DNA from: Patescibacteria group bacterium
GTDB lineage: Bacteria > Patescibacteriota > Patescibacteriia > UBA10025 > JAHIVO01
Assembly: GCA_028718605.1 (NCBI GenBank)
Contig: JAQULM010000001.1
Span: forward strand, 160,785 to 193,698
Direction: 5' to 3'
DNA: 32,914 nucleotides
This document shows positions 1 through 8,818 of the stretch, piece after piece (position 1 is the stretch's first letter; each line of letters opens with the position of its first letter). Both the position numbers and the translations under genes were made by a program. The notes beneath the pieces are model-generated. The model saw nothing but the letters and a program-made list of their open reading frames with translations. It was not told where the DNA came from and made no database searches.

Positions 1-468
1 CGATGACAAGGCAACGTACCACTGGCCAGTCGTATTCTTGTGCAATCCGACGTCGTCCTTGCCGTCACCATTGAAGTCGCCAACGAGGGGAACATAGACT
101 TCCCCGGTGCCGAACAGAGTGGTCCAGGCAGACCCCGTCGGCACGAAGCTACTGCCCGATGACAAGGCAACGTACCACTGGCCAGTCGTATTCTTGTGCA
201 ATCCGACGTCGTCCTTGCCGTCACCATTGAAGTCGCCAACGAGGGGAACATAGGCAGAGGAAGTCCCGAACTGGCTTGTCCAGGCAGACCCCGTTGGCTC
301 GAAGCTGCTGCCCGATGACAAGGCAACGTACCACTGGCCAGTCGTATTCTTGTGCAATCCGACGTCGTCCTTGCCGTCACCATTGAAGTCGCCAACGAGG
401 GGAACATAGACTTCCCCGGTGCCGAACAGAGTGGTCCAGCAGTAGCCGTACAGCGTGAAATCGCTCCC
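1..468 (-). repeat. 156-bp tandem repeat (52-aa FG-GAP-like unit), about 3 near-identical copies plus a degenerate one
   Basis: The string cgatgacaaggcaacgtaccactggccagtcgtattcttgtgcaatccgacgtcgtcc starts at 1, 157 and 313, exactly 156 bp apart. Confidence 0.93.
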
Positions 469-1470
469 GGTCGAAAGTGCAACGTACCAGTCTCCCCCGT
501 TATAGTTGTGCAGCGTGACATCCGACCTGCTACCGCTGTTGAAGTTCCCGACCAATTCGGTAAAACTTGAGCTCGGTGGCTCGGACTCGACGACCTGGAC
601 GGTAAAACTGACATTGGAACCCATTCCAGTGATGAAAGTACCGGAATGGGGGTGATACACGCGCGTGCGAAGCGTATACGTCCCCGGTGTTGACGGGGCG
701 GTTATCGTAAAACCAAACCGCGCTACGCCATTTGGATCGGCCGTGCTGCCGTCATCATCAAGCAGATTGCTGGTCCCTGCGATTACCGGCGAGTCTTCCA
801 TATCCGTCCAATTGCTGGCGACCGAGTGCAGGGCGACGTAGTGCGAGCTGTTCTCGTCGCATGACCAGTAGAACGGCGGGTTGCAACGGAAATCAATCCA
901 GCAGTTAGCCGTCGAACCGGGCGTCAGAACAAGAGTGCTGCCATGGGACTTGCCGACGTATGTGCCGGAGTACGAGAGCTGAGAATAGAGCTGAGGCGGG
1001 CTGGTGCACCAAAGCCAGTGATTCGTGTTGTACGGATCAACCGGAGTTCCGTTTTGACGTACTTCGAAGTGAAGGTGGTATCCTGGGTCTCCAATAACCC
1101 ACCCAGTATTACCGGCCTTTCCGATAATACTTCCTTGCGCCACAAACTGGCCATTGGATACAAGTATTTCACTTAGGTGGGCATAGATAGTTTGGTAACT
1201 ATAGTTATGTGATAGGGTAACAAAATTACCAAAGCCATCCTCGTCCCATCCGATAGAGACGATGCCGTCCTCGGCTGCTAAGACATGATCACCTAATCCC
1301 GCGCCATAGTCAGTTCCAGTATGCCCAGCGTAGCAGCCAAATGGACAAGTAATAGAGAATTCTTCCGCCAGGGGATACGAGAACAGCCACGTATCTCCAG
1401 CGAAAACGCTACTTGAAGTTAGCAGTACTATTAATTGTACTACACATGCCGTGAGATTGATTTTATGCAT
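1..1470 (-). CDS. Secreted M23-family metallopeptidase with C-terminal FG-GAP/VCBS-like repeats (3' end beyond window)
   Basis: Manual translation from ATG at 1470 (SD AGGAGAG upstream) is open to position 1 (490 codons). N-terminal signal peptide MHKINLTACVVQLIVLLTSSSVFA; M23 motifs GHTGTDYG and HLHFEVR; repeats YVPLVGDFNGDGKDDVGLHKNTTGQWYVALSSGSSF. Absent from the ORF track because it is truncated by the window edge. Confidence 0.9.
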   Translation of the reverse strand, partial: MHKINLTACVVQLIVLLTSSSVFAGDTWLFSYPLAEEFSITCPFGCYAGHTGTDYGAGLGDHVLAAEDGIVSIGWDEDGFGNFVTLSHNYSYQTIYAHLSEILVSNGQFVAQGSIIGKAGNTGWVIGDPGYHLHFEVRQNGTPVDPYNTNHWLWCTSPPQLYSQLSYSGTYVGKSHGSTLVLTPGSTANCWIDFRCNPPFYWSCDENSSHYVALHSVASNWTDMEDSPVIAGTSNLLDDDGSTADPNGVARFGFTITAPSTPGTYTLRTRVYHPHSGTFITGMGSNVSFTVQVVESEPPSSSFTELVGNFNSGSRSDVTLHNYNGGDWYVALSTGSDFTLYGYCWTTLFGTGEVYVPLVGDFNGDGKDDVGLHKNTTGQWYVALSSGSSFEPTGSAWTSQFGTSSAYVPLVGDFNGDGKDDVGLHKNTTGQWYVALSSGSSFVPTGSAWTTLFGTGEVYVPLVGDFNGDGKDDVGLHKNTTGQWYVALSS

Positions 1471-1559
1471 TTCAATCTCTCCTTTCTTTGAGTTTCTGAG
1501 TTACAGAAATTGTCTACAAGTTTGCTTGGATTGTTAATGTTCTGTTTTCACCTTCTTTA

Positions 1560-2327
1560 CTAGAATATTTGAACTGTGTTGAGGATTTGTTTCATTTCAT
1601 TCTGGCAGTCACTGCTACCATACCCTTCTGAGAGGTAAGCCTCAAGATATAATTCATTCTTATCAGTATTGATTAAGATATATTGACCAATTCCTTGCAT
1701 CCCATTTTCGTCGGGAGGCGTGACGGCGACATTAGTGATATAGGCCGTAAAATTATTGACATTAATTTCAGAGATAATATCTCCCTTATAAGAACCTTGA
1801 TTCTTAATCCATTCTATAGGATTTACGACAGGCTCAATGCTTGGCAAATTTGTTGCAGAGGTTAAGGTAAATTCACATATATTAGTCGGAACTACGCATT
1901 CACCGCATTCTAGCTTGGAGAAGATTGCATCTCCATCAACGTGGTCCATGACTAACTCTGTCCCGACAGTCTCTGCGCTCCAATCTGTAGGATATTGTAC
2001 TGAATAATTATAAGTGTCATTCTCATATGTCTTCCACCCACTCGTATCTATGTTGGTGTTGGTAGAGGTATTCGTATTAGCGTTAACATTAGCCGTTGAG
2101 TTGGTATTAACGGCTGCGTTCGTATTGGCGGAGGTGTTTGTGCTGGCATTGACACTTGAATTTGTGTTCGCTGACGTATTGGCGTTCTGGTTGGTATTCT
2201 CATTGTCCTGATCAGCGAGATACGCATACACGCCATAACCGGCTGCCGCTAATACCAGAATTAGAAGCACGACCCAGAGTGCTTTACTTGCTGGCTTTGT
2301 TGGTTGGGGGGTTTGGGGGGTGTCCAT
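1560..2327 (-). CDS. Membrane-anchored protein: one N-terminal TM helix, Asn/Thr-rich linker, extracytoplasmic C-terminal domain
   Basis: ORF track; ALWVVLLILVLAAAGYGVYAYLADQDNEN then NTNANTSANTNSS linker, then YENDTYNYSVQYPTDWS domain. Confidence 0.8.
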   Translation of the reverse strand: MDTPQTPQPTKPASKALWVVLLILVLAAAGYGVYAYLADQDNENTNQNANTSANTNSSVNASTNTSANTNAAVNTNSTANVNANTNTSTNTNIDTSGWKTYENDTYNYSVQYPTDWSAETVGTELVMDHVDGDAIFSKLECGECVVPTNICEFTLTSATNLPSIEPVVNPIEWIKNQGSYKGDIISEINVNNFTAYITNVAVTPPDENGMQGIGQYILINTDKNELYLEAYLSEGYGSSDCQNEMKQILNTVQIF

Positions 2328-2374
2328 ATGATTCTTGGTTATTAATAATTCACTGCGCGTTACAGTGTTAATAT

Positions 2375-2467
2375 AGCGCGGAATGAAGCATCAATACCAC
2401 TTCTGTCTGGTGACCCGGTAGGCAGTCCGAGTACTACAACCAACACTCAGAACATCGTGTTCTTCAT
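2375..2467 (-). pseudogene. Relic 5' end of a secreted-protein gene (SD plus ATG, stop after 6 codons)
   Basis: Minus strand AAAGGAGAGGTTGTG ATG AAG AAC ACG ATG TTC TGA then GTG TTG GTT GTA GTA CTC GGA (hydrophobic); upstream sequence resembles the leader of the M23 gene at 1470. Confidence 0.4.
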
Positions 2468-2564
2468 CACAACCTCTCCTTTCTTGAATTTCTAGGTTTA
2501 TATCAATAACAATATATGACTGTCATAAATGTCAAAGAGCAACTACAACAAATCCCAAAAATAC

Positions 2565-3287
2565 TTATTTTATTATCGTAAATGAGTTTCCAACGTCTTC
2601 AAAATATTGGCGTGCTTCTCTGCCGGAAATCAAATAGACATAATTGTCACCATCTATCAATAAAGCATCTAGGTCCCAATTGTTGTTATTGGTCATTGAA
2701 GTTTGCGTTGAAGAAAGACCCGAAAGTCTGAACGCTAAAGAACCCTTTATCGTTGTATCCTGGGCGGTATTATTTTCAAGGACATAGTTTTGCAAGGCAT
2801 ATTTTTGTAGTTCGAAAGTGGTCGCGGTTTTCGGCATGCTCACAATGGATATTTCAGGAAAACTGCCCTGCTCTTCGGCAAATACGATATCCTCCCCTAC
2901 CCTGTTGAAATTCACCCATAATAATGGATAAATAACCGAGTAACCATATTCTTTATTCTCATACGTCTTCCACTCGGCTGTTTCAACGTTCGTATTTGAG
3001 TTGCCATCTACGTTGCCATTCACCGCAGCATTGACGTTGCTGTTGGAATTTGACTTTGCCGCCGTGTTGATATTCCCCTGGCTATTAGCATTCTGGACAG
3101 AGTTTGAATTGGACACCGCATTCGTATTCTTGTTAGAGACTTCGTTAGAGTTATTCACATTTTCATTGTCCTGATCAGCGAGATACGCATAGACGCCATA
3201 ACCGGCTGCTGCCAAGACGAGGATTAAAAGAACTGCCCAAAGCGCGCGTTTCGATGTGTTCTTAGGCGTTTCCTGTGGATTTTCCAT
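2565..3287 (-). CDS. Paralogue of the 1560-2327 protein (TM anchor, Asn-rich linker, divergent C-terminal domain)
   Basis: ORF track; shares the VLLILVLAAAGYGVYAYLADQDNEN segment with the neighbour; YENKEYGYSVIYPLLW domain start. Confidence 0.8.
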   Translation of the reverse strand: MENPQETPKNTSKRALWAVLLILVLAAAGYGVYAYLADQDNENVNNSNEVSNKNTNAVSNSNSVQNANSQGNINTAAKSNSNSNVNAAVNGNVDGNSNTNVETAEWKTYENKEYGYSVIYPLLWVNFNRVGEDIVFAEEQGSFPEISIVSMPKTATTFELQKYALQNYVLENNTAQDTTIKGSLAFRLSGLSSTQTSMTNNNNWDLDALLIDGDNYVYLISGREARQYFEDVGNSFTIIK

Positions 3288-3433
3288 AGGTAGTATTGGT
3301 TACTATTCTAATGCCCATATAAAATCGCCTTCCCGAAAACTACTTTGGGAAGGTTCTTTGCTGACGTAATTGTATTCCCCGGTGTGGCACAGCGTCAATG
3401 CAGGAGGTGTGGATAAGTAACAAATGGCCGGTA

Positions 3434-4735
3434 CTACTGCCACTCAGGCCCCTGTCGTACCAACATTTCAGCTGCTTTTAACGGTTCTGCCATCAGCTCC
3501 TTGACCACACGCTCCATGCGCGCACCCTGCGATCCTTTCACGAGCACCATGTCGCCCTGCCTGAGCCGGTCCTGGATAAATTTCCCTGCCTCGAGCGTAC
3601 TGCCAAAGTGGAACACGCGATCCTCGGACATGCCGCGCTTCTTTGCCTCGTCCGCAATCATGGCAGCGCGTTCGCCAACGCACACGAGCACGTCAGCAAC
3701 CCCTGCCGCTGCAGCACCGACATCCCGATGGCCCTCCTCGGTATATGCGCCGAGCTCGAGCATATCGCCCAAGGCAATAAACTTTTTGCCGGAAATTTGG
3801 ATATCCTTGACCACCCGCAGCGCTGCTTTTGCGGCCATGGGCGATGAATTATATGAATCATCGATCAGCGACGTTCGTTTGATCCCTGGCAACAGGCGCA
3901 TCCTGCCCGGCGGCGATTTGAAGAGCTTGAGTGCCGCGGAAATATCCGCAAGGTTCATGCCGAGAGAAATCCCGACAGCGATAGCCGCGAGCGCTGAATA
4001 CACCTGGTGTGCGCCCAGTACCGACGGCAGCAGCATCGGGACGACCGAACCCTTGTATTGGAGCTTGAAACTGACGCCCTGCACCTCCCCGGCGACCCAC
4101 GGGTCCGGGCTGGTGCCGGTCGATATGCGCACTTCCGACGCGCGGATGTCTGCGTTCTCGGCATATCCGAACGTCATAACCCGTGCGCGGACCTTGTCCC
4201 GCATCCCCATGACAATCGGATCGTCAACATTCAGCACCGCGATATCATCCTTCTTCAGGTGCGAAACAATGTGCATCTTCTCGCGCGCGACTTTTTCAAT
4301 CGTGCCGAATAACTCCGTATGCACATGGCCGACGGACGTCACCACGCCGACATGGCACGGCGCAAACTGTGTGAGATACTCGATATCCCCAGGCTTGTCG
4401 GCTCCCATCTCAAGCACGAGGTACTCCGGATAGTTGCGTTTGCGGAATAGGAGCAGCCCCAATCCATACAGGAGAATGCCAATCCATGCGAATGGGTTCC
4501 TGAACCCGGACTCTTTGCCGAGAATCGACAGCGGCACGCCGAACTCGTTATTATAATTTTTAATGTTTTTCCAGACGCGGAATTTGGCGCGGAGCACGGT
4601 AAAAATCGCCTCCTTAGTCGAGGTTTTGCCGACGCTGCCGGTTACGCCAATGATCTGCGGTCGATACTTTTTTAACACCAACCGTGCGATCACCCGCAGC
4701 TTCCATTCAATTATTTTTTTCAATCCATTAATCAT
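3434..4735 (-). CDS. murF: UDP-N-acetylmuramoyl-tripeptide--D-alanyl-D-alanine ligase
   Basis: ORF track; Mur ligase P-loop VIGVTGSVGKTSTKEAI, LVLEMGADKPGDI, DDSYNSSPMA. Confidence 0.93.
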   Translation of the reverse strand: MINGLKKIIEWKLRVIARLVLKKYRPQIIGVTGSVGKTSTKEAIFTVLRAKFRVWKNIKNYNNEFGVPLSILGKESGFRNPFAWIGILLYGLGLLLFRKRNYPEYLVLEMGADKPGDIEYLTQFAPCHVGVVTSVGHVHTELFGTIEKVAREKMHIVSHLKKDDIAVLNVDDPIVMGMRDKVRARVMTFGYAENADIRASEVRISTGTSPDPWVAGEVQGVSFKLQYKGSVVPMLLPSVLGAHQVYSALAAIAVGISLGMNLADISAALKLFKSPPGRMRLLPGIKRTSLIDDSYNSSPMAAKAALRVVKDIQISGKKFIALGDMLELGAYTEEGHRDVGAAAAGVADVLVCVGERAAMIADEAKKRGMSEDRVFHFGSTLEAGKFIQDRLRQGDMVLVKGSQGARMERVVKELMAEPLKAAEMLVRQGPEWQ

Positions 4736-4797
4736 TGGGAATTGGATATTGGTAATTGGAAATTATTAAATACCTACTCTTCGGCTCCCATCCGACC

Positions 4798-6639
4798 TCA
4801 TTCTACCTCCTCCTCAGGCGGGACGCCATAGTAGTTCAGCATAAACTGTGCCAGGTGCCCAAATACCGGCGCGGCTGTCGATTCTGCCCACTGCACGTCG
4901 CGCGGCACGTCAACTTTGACGCACATGACAAACTGCGGATCGTCCACGGGCGCGAACCCGCAAAACGTGCCGATCGTATGGTTCGGATCATAGCCGGGCC
5001 CATCGCTCTTCGGAATCTGCGCGGTGCCAGTTTTCCCGGCAACGAAGTAGCCGGGCACGCCTGCCTGTTTCCCGTGCCCGTTGCGGACGACATTCACCAG
5101 CATGGCGCCCAACGTCGTCGCGGTTTTCTGGGATATCGCTTGGCGGATCAGCTGCGGTTCCGTCACAACAGATGTGCCATCCTCTTTCATCACTTCATCC
5201 ACGATGTACGGCTTCATCAGCTTGCCGCCGTTCGCGATGGCACCGAACGCATTCGTCATCTGGAGCAGCGTGACTGAAATTCCCTGGCCAAACGACGCAG
5301 TAGCCATGTTGAGCTCCTTGTGCGCAGCGAGCTGGGAAATATTTCCCTGTGCCTCTGAATTCAGCTCAATCCCGTACTTCTCCCCGAATCCGAATCGCTT
5401 CACGTAATCCTCGAACGTCTCAGGCCCGATCTGCCGGGCGGCAAAAATTGCGCCGGTATTGAGGGACTTCTCCAGCACCTCCGTCATTGTCTGCACGCCG
5501 TTCGCCTTGCCGTCAGAGTTTTTAATCGTGTATTTACCGATCTCGACGCTGCCAGTGTCGTTATACGTTGTTGTCGGTGCAACAGCGCCGCGGTCGAGTG
5601 CCGCCGCCATCGTGATTGCCTTGAATACCGAACCAGGCTCGTAAATATAAAACGTCGACGGATTGATAAACGTGTTCGCATTTTCAACCTTGTTATATTC
5701 ATTCGGATCAAAATCAGGCGATCCGCACATCGCGAGCACCGCGCTGGTTTTCGGATCCATAATGATGACGCTGCCGCCATCCGCTCCGTGCTTCTGCACT
5801 GCTTCATTGATTGCCTTGCAGGTTTCATACTGAATGGTCCGGTCTACGGTCAGCACCAGATCACTGCCATCTTTTGCCTCCTGGAGAAGTTTGGTGCCAA
5901 AGGTAATCCATCTCCCTTGGGCGTCTTTCTCTGCCTGCAGGTAACCGGCAACTCCCGCAAGCTCTTCTTCCCAGTACCCCTCGAGCCCGTACTGCCCTAC
6001 CTTCGTCTCGCCCTGGTACCCGACGAATCCGAGAATATGTGCGCCAATGTTCTTCTCGGGATAGTAGCGGATGAGTTCTTCCTGGAATTCGATTCCTTTC
6101 AGGTTTTGTTTCTGTATCTCCGTAACGGTTTCCTGGGTGACTTGGTGCTTCAACGGCTCATATAAATCGTTTTCCTTTTTCAACCGCGACAAGATCTCGT
6201 CCTCCTCGAGATCAAGGAGCGGAGCGAGTGCATGGGCGGCGCTATCCGAATTTTCCACCCGTTTCGGCTCGGCATACACGAGAAAATACGCCTTATTCGA
6301 AGCAAGCGGAAAAAGCGCTCCTGGATTATCCGTATCGCGCACCAGAATCTCACCGCGTTTCGGAAACAGCTTCTCATACAGTTCATGCTGGTTTGCGGCC
6401 AAAGCTTCATAAAACCCATGCTGGAATATCTGAATATCAGCAAGCCGGACAATAATAATGCTTGCGGCGCATATCAAAAAAATGCGCAGTATATCCAGCC
6501 GGTCCCATGATCGGCGTTTCTGCTCATTATGCGGTTTTCGCCGCCGTACTATATGCATGAGATATGATGCCTTTCTTCGTAGCCCTAAAAACGCACCTCG
6601 TGCCGTGCCCTGGAAGCCCGTATGTACCAACGCATACAA
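4798..6639 (-). CDS. ftsI: Penicillin-binding protein, FtsI/PBP2 transpeptidase family (start may be 6558, MHIVRRRKPH)
   Basis: ORF track; SxxK (GSVFKAIT), SxN (KSLNTG), KTGTAQ; N-terminal TM helix; dcw cluster context. Confidence 0.92.
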   Translation of the reverse strand: MYALVHTGFQGTARGAFLGLRRKASYLMHIVRRRKPHNEQKRRSWDRLDILRIFLICAASIIIVRLADIQIFQHGFYEALAANQHELYEKLFPKRGEILVRDTDNPGALFPLASNKAYFLVYAEPKRVENSDSAAHALAPLLDLEEDEILSRLKKENDLYEPLKHQVTQETVTEIQKQNLKGIEFQEELIRYYPEKNIGAHILGFVGYQGETKVGQYGLEGYWEEELAGVAGYLQAEKDAQGRWITFGTKLLQEAKDGSDLVLTVDRTIQYETCKAINEAVQKHGADGGSVIIMDPKTSAVLAMCGSPDFDPNEYNKVENANTFINPSTFYIYEPGSVFKAITMAAALDRGAVAPTTTYNDTGSVEIGKYTIKNSDGKANGVQTMTEVLEKSLNTGAIFAARQIGPETFEDYVKRFGFGEKYGIELNSEAQGNISQLAAHKELNMATASFGQGISVTLLQMTNAFGAIANGGKLMKPYIVDEVMKEDGTSVVTEPQLIRQAISQKTATTLGAMLVNVVRNGHGKQAGVPGYFVAGKTGTAQIPKSDGPGYDPNHTIGTFCGFAPVDDPQFVMCVKVDVPRDVQWAESTAAPVFGHLAQFMLNYYGVPPEEEVE

Positions 6640-6653
6640 AACCGACCCCCTGC

Positions 6654-7013
6654 TTACCGAGCTGCGACCGAGGACCCTTGCGCTGGCAGGTACTGGATGC
6701 TCGTTGTCGCGACGAGATCGAGACTCGCGCTGGCCTCTTCGAGGCGGGAAAGTGATTGCAGTTCGGCTGCCTGCAGGTCCAGCTGCACATTCTGCTTTTC
6801 GAGGGCGGTAATCTGATTTTCAATTCCTTTGATATCAAATCCGCCTGTCGCTGTCTGGTTGATGTAGTAGAGGTAGGAAAAACCCGCGAACACGATCAGG
6901 AAAAATAATACAACGGTGAGGTTAATCCGGCGGAATGCTGCCAGTGTCTGCCGAGCGCCTTTCTCGCGGCTGCGTTCACGGTTGCAGAAATTTCGGACGG
7001 CGAATTTGGTCAT
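6654..7013 (-). CDS. ftsL: FtsL/FtsB-like septum protein (TM plus coiled coil)
   Basis: Within ORF 6654..7046; single TM (LTVVLFFLIVFAGFSYLYYI) then coiled-coil-like IKGIENQITALEKQNVQLDLQAAELQ; located between rsmH and ftsI. Start chosen at the internal Met after the rsmH end. Confidence 0.7.
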   Translation of the reverse strand: MTKFAVRNFCNRERSREKGARQTLAAFRRINLTVVLFFLIVFAGFSYLYYINQTATGGFDIKGIENQITALEKQNVQLDLQAAELQSLSRLEEASASLDLVATTSIQYLPAQGSSVAAR

Positions 7014-7026
7014 TGCGTATTGATGT

Positions 7027-7986
7027 TTATATTTTTTCAGCGACACGGAGCTGTGCGCTCCTGCTGCGCGGGTTTCGGTTTAGCTCCTCGCTCGTGGGCC
7101 TGATTGCTTTCTTGGAAACGAGACGTACTGTTGCATGGTGTCCGCACGTGCACGTCGGCTGTTCCGGCGGACAGATGCAGTCGTGGGATTCGCGGCGGAA
7201 GAAATTCTTTACGATACGGTCTTCGAGCGAATGGAATGTGATGACCGCGATTCTGCGCCCGGCTCCGATAATCTCGACGGCCTGCGGCAGTGCGCTTTCA
7301 ATATTTCCAAGTTCGCCGTTAACGGCGATGCGGAGCGCCTGGAATGTCTTTGTCGCTGGGTGTATGCCCCCGATCCAGGGAACTTCTTTCGTGCTCTTAA
7401 GTATTTTTCGAAAGGCCGGGAGTACGGCCTCGACAAGATCTTTTGTTTTTGTTAATGGCCTCTGTTGGCGAGCACGGATGATCGTGCGTGTGATTTCATT
7501 CGCCAGAGGCTCATCGCCATACTCCCGGATTACCTTTTGTAGTTTATAGTCTGGCCAGGTGTTGACGATATCCGCGGCTGTCAGCGCGGTTCGCGCATCA
7601 AACCGCATATCCAGCGGGGCGTTTATTGAAAATGAAAATCCTCGAGATTGATCTTCGAGCTCAAGAGTAGATAGCCCAAGGTCAAATAGAATGCCATCAA
7701 TTTTATGTAGTGCGAACCGTTCATTGTATATTTGTTTGAGATTTTTGAAATTATCGTGGATGAATGTAACGCGAGACTGGAACTGTTCGAGCCGCTTGCG
7801 GCTCGCATCGAGCGCTGTACTATCCATGTCGAGAGCAAGGAGCTTACCGTCCGGCGCAGTTGCCCGGAGAATCGCCTCTGCGTGCCCGCCGCCGCCGATG
7901 GTACAGTCGATAGCGGTATCGTGCGGATGGAGATTGAGCGCCGCCACTGCTTCTTCGAGAAGAACGGGAATATGCGTTGCTTGCAT
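7027..7986 (-). CDS. rsmH: 16S rRNA (cytosine(1402)-N(4))-methyltransferase
   Basis: ORF track; HIPVLLEEAVAALNLHPHDTAIDCTIGGGGHAEAIL, ITFHSLEDRIVKNFFR. Confidence 0.96.
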   Translation of the reverse strand: MQATHIPVLLEEAVAALNLHPHDTAIDCTIGGGGHAEAILRATAPDGKLLALDMDSTALDASRKRLEQFQSRVTFIHDNFKNLKQIYNERFALHKIDGILFDLGLSTLELEDQSRGFSFSINAPLDMRFDARTALTAADIVNTWPDYKLQKVIREYGDEPLANEITRTIIRARQQRPLTKTKDLVEAVLPAFRKILKSTKEVPWIGGIHPATKTFQALRIAVNGELGNIESALPQAVEIIGAGRRIAVITFHSLEDRIVKNFFRRESHDCICPPEQPTCTCGHHATVRLVSKKAIRPTSEELNRNPRSRSAQLRVAEKI

Positions 7987-7995
7987 ATGCGCGGA

Positions 7996-8427
7996 CTACA
8001 CGCCGAGCTCTCCGAGCGCTTCGGCGATATCGCCTCCCCGCTTCTCAGTGCCGGCGCGGTACTTCTCCCACGCTTCCTCATCCCAGATCTCGAGCCGGTT
8101 GTATAATCCGGCGACAACAACTCGCTTTTTTACATTTGCATATTTCCGCAGGTAGTCTGGCAGCATGATGCGGCCCTGTTTGTCGATATCGCAGTCCATT
8201 GCACCAGCAAGCATGAGCCTGGCGAATGCGCGAGTATTCGCTTTTGAAATTGGTAATGATGCTAATTTTTTTGCGAGCTCTTCCCAATCTTTCTGTGGGT
8301 ACAGAAAAAGGCAATTGTCCAATCCTCTTGTGACAACCGCGCCTTTTGCGAGCTCACTCCGAAATTTGACAGGAACCGCGAGCCTGCCTTTCTCATCTAT
8401 TGAGTGATAATATTCCCCGATGAACAT
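7996..8427 (-). CDS. mraZ: Transcriptional regulator MraZ
   Basis: Inside ORF 7996..8484; MFIGEYYHSIDEKGRLAVPVKFRSEL and DKQGRIMLPDYLRKYA. Start set at residue 20 of the ORF, matching the usual MraZ N-terminus. Confidence 0.93.
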   Translation of the reverse strand: MFIGEYYHSIDEKGRLAVPVKFRSELAKGAVVTRGLDNCLFLYPQKDWEELAKKLASLPISKANTRAFARLMLAGAMDCDIDKQGRIMLPDYLRKYANVKKRVVVAGLYNRLEIWDEEAWEKYRAGTEKRGGDIAEALGELGV

Positions 8428-8500
8428 AGTTATATATTGAGTAACGAAACCCTCGTATCGTGGATGGCATATGGCCTTATCCACAAAACTGATGACTTAT

Positions 8501-8550
8501 CCCCACTTTTATCCACTTCTTACCCTGTAACTCCATTTTACTCCATTTTT
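8501..8550 (-). promoter_or_regulatory. MraZ-box-like direct repeat array, 10-bp periodicity
   Basis: Minus strand reads TGGAGTAAAA TGGAGTTACA GGGTAAGAAG TGGATAAAAG TGGGGATAAG upstream of mraZ: five consecutive 10-nt units with a conserved GG core. Confidence 0.7.
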
Positions 8551-8760
8551 TGGCATTCGTCAACGCAAGCATATATTCCCCTATACCAGGATACGGCAGA
8601 ACTCCATTGTCAATATTTGAAAAAATTTTAAATAGCACATTTAGTAGCACAAACCGAATCCAGACCACAAGATGTTGGTTTTGTACGATTTTGGCCCTTT
8701 CTTGGTAATTGGAATAAGCCGCTCTCGTTACTATTCATATTCATTGAACTGTGGATAAGT

Positions 8761-8798
8761 AAAAAAACACCGGGCTGCATGTCAGTCTGCAGTCCGGC
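8761..8798 (-). terminator. Intrinsic terminator
   Basis: Minus strand CCGGACTGCAGACTGACATGCAGCCCGG hairpin followed by a T-run. Confidence 0.7.
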
Positions 8799-8818
8799 GT
8801 CAGAATCGCGGAAAAATA

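Noticed and set aside
1-468. CRISPR-like array
   Set aside because: The 156-bp repeats are in-frame protein repeats of an FG-GAP-like domain without spacer structure.
2014-2236. ORFs opposite or out of frame in the Asn-rich linker
   Set aside because: Generated by the repetitive AAC/ACN codons of the linker; low complexity only.
3501-4433. 310-aa + strand ORF opposite murF
   Set aside because: Antisense shadow of a well-supported murF; no recognisable domains, low-complexity composition.
8477-8668. 63-aa minus strand ORF upstream of mraZ
   Set aside because: Covers the MraZ-box array and promoter region; no homology features.
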